From: a bacterium
Lineage (GTDB): Bacteria; Chloroflexota; Dormibacteria; Aeolococcales; Bog-877
Length of the DNA stretch: 44,832 nt
Assembly: GCA_021785655.1 (NCBI GenBank)
Contig: JAJYET010000019.1
Span: 1 to 44,832, forward strand
Direction: 5' to 3'
Shown one piece after another: positions 40,529-44,832 of this stretch. The notes below the pieces were generated by a model. It had not been told where the DNA came from and made no database searches. It saw nothing but the letters and a program-made list of their open reading frames with translations. A program made the position numbers and the translations under genes. The first letter of the stretch is position 1. Each line of letters begins with the position of its first letter.

Positions 40529-41926
40529 ATGGACTCCAGCTTCCACACCATCATCGAGCCCTTCCGCATCCACTCGGTGGAGCCCCTGCACCTCACCACT
40601 CAAGAAGAGAGGCGGCAGGCGATCTCTGAGGCTGGCTACAACCTCTTCAACCTCCCCGCCGAACTGGTCCTCATCGACCTCCTCACGGACTCCGGAACCG
40701 GGGCGATGTCCCGCGACCAATGGGCCGCGATCCAGCACGGCGACGAGAGCTATGCCGGCTCCCCCTCCTGGTTCAGGTTTCTCAGCGCGGTGCAGGAGCT
40801 GTTTCCCTTCCGGCACGTCATCCCCACCCATCAGGGTCGGGCCGCGGAGAAGATCCTGTTCTCCGTCCTTGGTGGGCCAGGGAAGGTGATCCCCAACAAC
40901 ACCCACTTCGACACCACCCGGGCCAACGTGGAGTTCACCGGCGCCGAGGCCGTGGACCTCGTGATCCCCGAGGGTCGGGAGCCCGCCCTCATCCACCCCT
41001 TCAAGGGCAACATCGACACGGCCGCCCTGGACCAGCTGCTGCAACGGCGTGGCCGGGACGTGCCGGTCGCCTTCGTCACCATCACCAACAACTCCGGCGG
41101 GGGGCAGCCGGTGTCCCTCGCCAACCTCAAAGAGGCGAGCTCGGTGTGCCACCGCCACGGGATTCCCCTCTTCCTCGACGCCTGCCGGTTCGCCGAGAAC
41201 GCCTGGTTCATCCGCGAGCGAGAGGAGGGCCAGGAAGGCCGGGACATCGCCGACATCGTCCGGGAGATGGCCAGCTGCGCCGACGGCATGACCATGAGCG
41301 CCAAGAAGGACCCCTTCGGGAACATCGGCGGCTGGCTGGCGATGAACGACGACCGGCTGGCGGAGCGGTGCCGCAACCTGCTCATCCTGACTGAGGGGTT
41401 CCCGACCTACGGAGGGCTGGCGGGGCGAGACCTGGAGGCGATAGCCCAGGGGCTGAAGGAGGCGGTCGATCCCGACTACCTGCGCTATCGCATCCGCTCC
41501 ACGGCCTACCTGGGTGAGGCGGTGGCAGCCGCTGGGGTGCCGGTAGTGCAGCCCATAGGCGGCCATGCGGTCTACCTGGACGCGCGGGCCCTGCTCCCAC
41601 ACATCCCGCCGCTGCAGTACCCCGGCCAGGCTCTGTCAGTGGCGCTGTATGAGGAGGGAGGGATCCGCAGCGTCGAGATCGGCACGGTGATGTTCGGCCG
41701 GCAGCCCGATGGCTCCGAGCAGGAGGGGCCGATGGACCTGGTCCGCCTCGCCATCCCCCGGCGGACCTACACGCAGAGCCACATCGACTATGTGGTCGAG
41801 GTGGTGCAGCGGGTGGCGCGACGGGCCGGCGAGCTGCCCGGCTACCGCATCGTGGAGGAGCCGCCAGCGCTCCGGCATTTCACTGCCCGGTTCACCCCGA
41901 TCTCCGGGTCAGGTGTCTCTGGCTGA
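40529..41926 (+). CDS. tnaA: Tryptophanase / tyrosine phenol-lyase family beta-eliminating lyase
   Basis: A 465-aa PLP enzyme that splits Trp to indole, pyruvate and ammonia (tryptophanase), or Tyr to phenol (TPL). Opening EPFRIHSVEPLHLTTQEERR matches the family. VIPTHQGRAAEKILF (98-112) binds the cofactor phosphate, FLDACRFAENAWFI (215-228) holds the Asp contacting the pyridine ring, and MTMSAKKDPFGNIGG (254-268) carries the PLP Lys, probably Lys260. The length is normal. I favour tryptophanase but the residues separating it from TPL are not certain by eye. ATG 40529 follows TACTAT by 6 nt. It diverges from the Ehr-type operon and converges with the alpha/beta-hydrolase gene. Confidence 0.85.
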   Translation: MDSSFHTIIEPFRIHSVEPLHLTTQEERRQAISEAGYNLFNLPAELVLIDLLTDSGTGAMSRDQWAAIQHGDESYAGSPSWFRFLSAVQELFPFRHVIPTHQGRAAEKILFSVLGGPGKVIPNNTHFDTTRANVEFTGAEAVDLVIPEGREPALIHPFKGNIDTAALDQLLQRRGRDVPVAFVTITNNSGGGQPVSLANLKEASSVCHRHGIPLFLDACRFAENAWFIREREEGQEGRDIADIVREMASCADGMTMSAKKDPFGNIGGWLAMNDDRLAERCRNLLILTEGFPTYGGLAGRDLEAIAQGLKEAVDPDYLRYRIRSTAYLGEAVAAAGVPVVQPIGGHAVYLDARALLPHIPPLQYPGQALSVALYEEGGIRSVEIGTVMFGRQPDGSEQEGPMDLVRLAIPRRTYTQSHIDYVVEVVQRVARRAGELPGYRIVEEPPALRHFTARFTPISGSGVSG

Positions 41927-41948
41927 GGGGGCGCGGTCTCGCTCAGCC
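41921..41948. terminator. Palindrome spanning both stop codons of convergent genes
   Basis: GGCTGAG (41921-41927) and CTCAGCC (41942-41948) are perfect 7-bp arms containing, respectively, the TGA of the lyase gene and the complement of the TGA of the alpha/beta-hydrolase gene. The 14-nt interval is GC-rich. It is a weaker version of the gltA/icd arrangement. Confidence 0.5.
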
Positions 41949-42892
41949 GGCGTCCATCCAGCGCCTGATCGCGCCGGCCACCTCCACGGGGCGCTCGAGG
42001 GGGACCAGGTGCCCTGCTCCCGGCAGCACCTCCAGCGGGAGTGCCGGGTAGGCCAAGAGCTCCCTCCGGGCTGCCTCCAGGGAGAGCTGGCGATCCCGGT
42101 CTCCCCAGATGAGGAGAACCCGGTCCTGAAGCAGACCCAGCTCCGGCAGTAGCAGGGTCTCCGTACGGAACCCGCGCGGCCGGATCAACTTCCCGAGGGA
42201 GTTGAGGTCCGAGGCGCCCCACCACCGGTCCGCGGCTAGCTGGCACGGGTCCTGGCCAACCGGGTCCTCCTCAGCCCCCGCCAAGAAGCGCCTCCGAGAA
42301 GTGGCCGAAGCGACGTCGAGGGCACCGGGTAGCAGTGCCGCGGACCAGCTCCACGGGTGCTCGTGCGCCACCCCGATGGGGCTCACGAGTGCCACCCTCC
42401 GGACCAGCTGCGGGCGCTCAACAGCGAGCGCTCCGGCGACCATCCCCCCGAGCGAGTGGCCGACCACATCCACAGGAGCCAGGCCGAGCGCGGTCACCAC
42501 CTGTTCCACCTGCCCGACCCACGCCTTCCGGGGATGCCCGTGCCCACTCAGCCCCGTGCTCAGCCCGGTGCCGAACCGGTCGATGGCCACGACCCGCCTG
42601 TCCGTTGCCAGCTCCTGCAGGAGGTCGTGGTAGCCGGCGGCGCAACCACCGACGCCGGAGAGGAATACCAGGGTTGTCTCTGACCCGCCGCCGATGTCGA
42701 TCAGGTGGGTCCGGCCGCCGGTGGAAGCCAGGTAGCGGTGCCTGGGTGCAGCCCCGCGGAACTGGCGGTCCATGGCCGCCTCGACCTCGCCCTCGCTGGC
42801 CCCGGTTCGTCGGGGACTCCGCGCCCAGCCGACCGCGGCCGCGTAGGCGAGGGCCAGCAGGCCGGCCCCCGCGCCAGCCCGGAGGGCCCGGC

Positions 42893-42896
<4 letters not shown>
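41943..42896 (-). CDS. Alpha/beta-fold hydrolase with N-terminal hydrophobic segment
   Basis: A 317-aa hydrolase. A hydrophobic stretch ([19 protein letters not shown], about 7-25) suggests a membrane anchor or signal. [19 protein letters not shown] opens the catalytic domain with an oxyanion-hole region. VVGHSLGGM (about 143-151) holds the nucleophile Ser, a late [15 protein letters not shown] the acid Asp and [11 protein letters not shown] the catalytic His. Substrate unknown (ester, lipid or haloperoxidase-like). TTG 42896 overlaps the dnaK stop as TTGA, so it is translated behind dnaK, where grpE or dnaJ would be more usual. Confidence 0.86.
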
Positions 42897-44809
<1,913 letters not shown>

Positions 44810-44832
44810 GAAGTTGAGTTACCTCCGTGCGT

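Overview
This is a gene-dense, very GC-rich (visibly around 70%) bacterial chromosomal segment. I see no tRNA, rRNA, CRISPR array, transposase or phage gene. Many GTG/TTG starts, stop/start overlaps, an F420-type LLM oxidoreductase, a eukaryote-like NADP isocitrate dehydrogenase and an energy-converting-hydrogenase-related operon suggest an uncultured-type Terrabacteria lineage (Candidatus Dormibacterota, Chloroflexota or deep Actinomycetota). The lineage call is inference.

Layout. 1-2139 (minus): trpE-trpG behind a textbook trp attenuator: an 18-residue leader peptide with three closely spaced Trp codons, an 8-bp antiterminator and a perfect 10-bp terminator with a U-rich tail. 2201-5728 (plus): two bacterial-PH-domain membrane proteins (YdbS/YdbT type), a quinone-reductase-like enzyme and hypoxanthine phosphoribosyltransferase. 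5765-8597 (minus): an NCS1 nucleobase permease and a DedA membrane protein fused to a C-terminal winged helix. 8759-11311: convergent citrate synthase and isocitrate dehydrogenase sharing a 21-bp-arm palindrome that contains both stop codons. 11476-13181 (plus): cytidine deaminase and pyrimidine-nucleoside phosphorylase. 13183-14702 (minus): a small conserved protein, a dienelactone hydrolase and type II dehydroquinase. 14904-20445 (minus): GntR regulator and a complete branched-chain amino-acid-type ABC transporter. 20566-23640 (minus): LLM oxidoreductase, class III ring-cleavage dioxygenase and L,D-transpeptidase. 23751-26459 (plus): MFS exporter with its MarR regulator, and a small zinc-ribbon protein. 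26464-29115 (minus): ClpB.

The most unusual region is 29175-40321 (minus). It is a single tightly coupled operon, with nearly every junction overlapping by 1-8 nt, encoding a membrane complex related to hydrogenase-4 and complex I. Subunits are HyfC-, HyfE-, HyfF-, HyfG-, a reduced ferredoxin-, HyfI- and HyfB-like. The large subunit has lost all four NiFe-ligating cysteines, so this is an Ehr-type complex with no hydrogenase active site. The ferredoxin subunit keeps the ligands for exactly one of two clusters. The complex genes run directly, by stop/start overlap, into two divergent MutS-family ATPases that lack mismatch-recognition domains and carry NE instead of DE in Walker B, and then into a MarR-like gene. 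A TTGACA-N19-CAGAAT promoter precedes the operon, and its 5' leader holds a 28-bp palindrome overlapping an alternative hairpin.

40529-44809: a tryptophanase/tyrosine-phenol-lyase gene divergent from the Ehr-type operon, then a dnaK-alpha/beta-hydrolase pair on the minus strand.

A further window-wide pattern: at least six genes carry a TANNNT-like -10 element exactly 6 nt before an ATG/GTG start, with no Shine-Dalgarno, which implies leaderless mRNAs. The trp leader peptide appears to be one of them.
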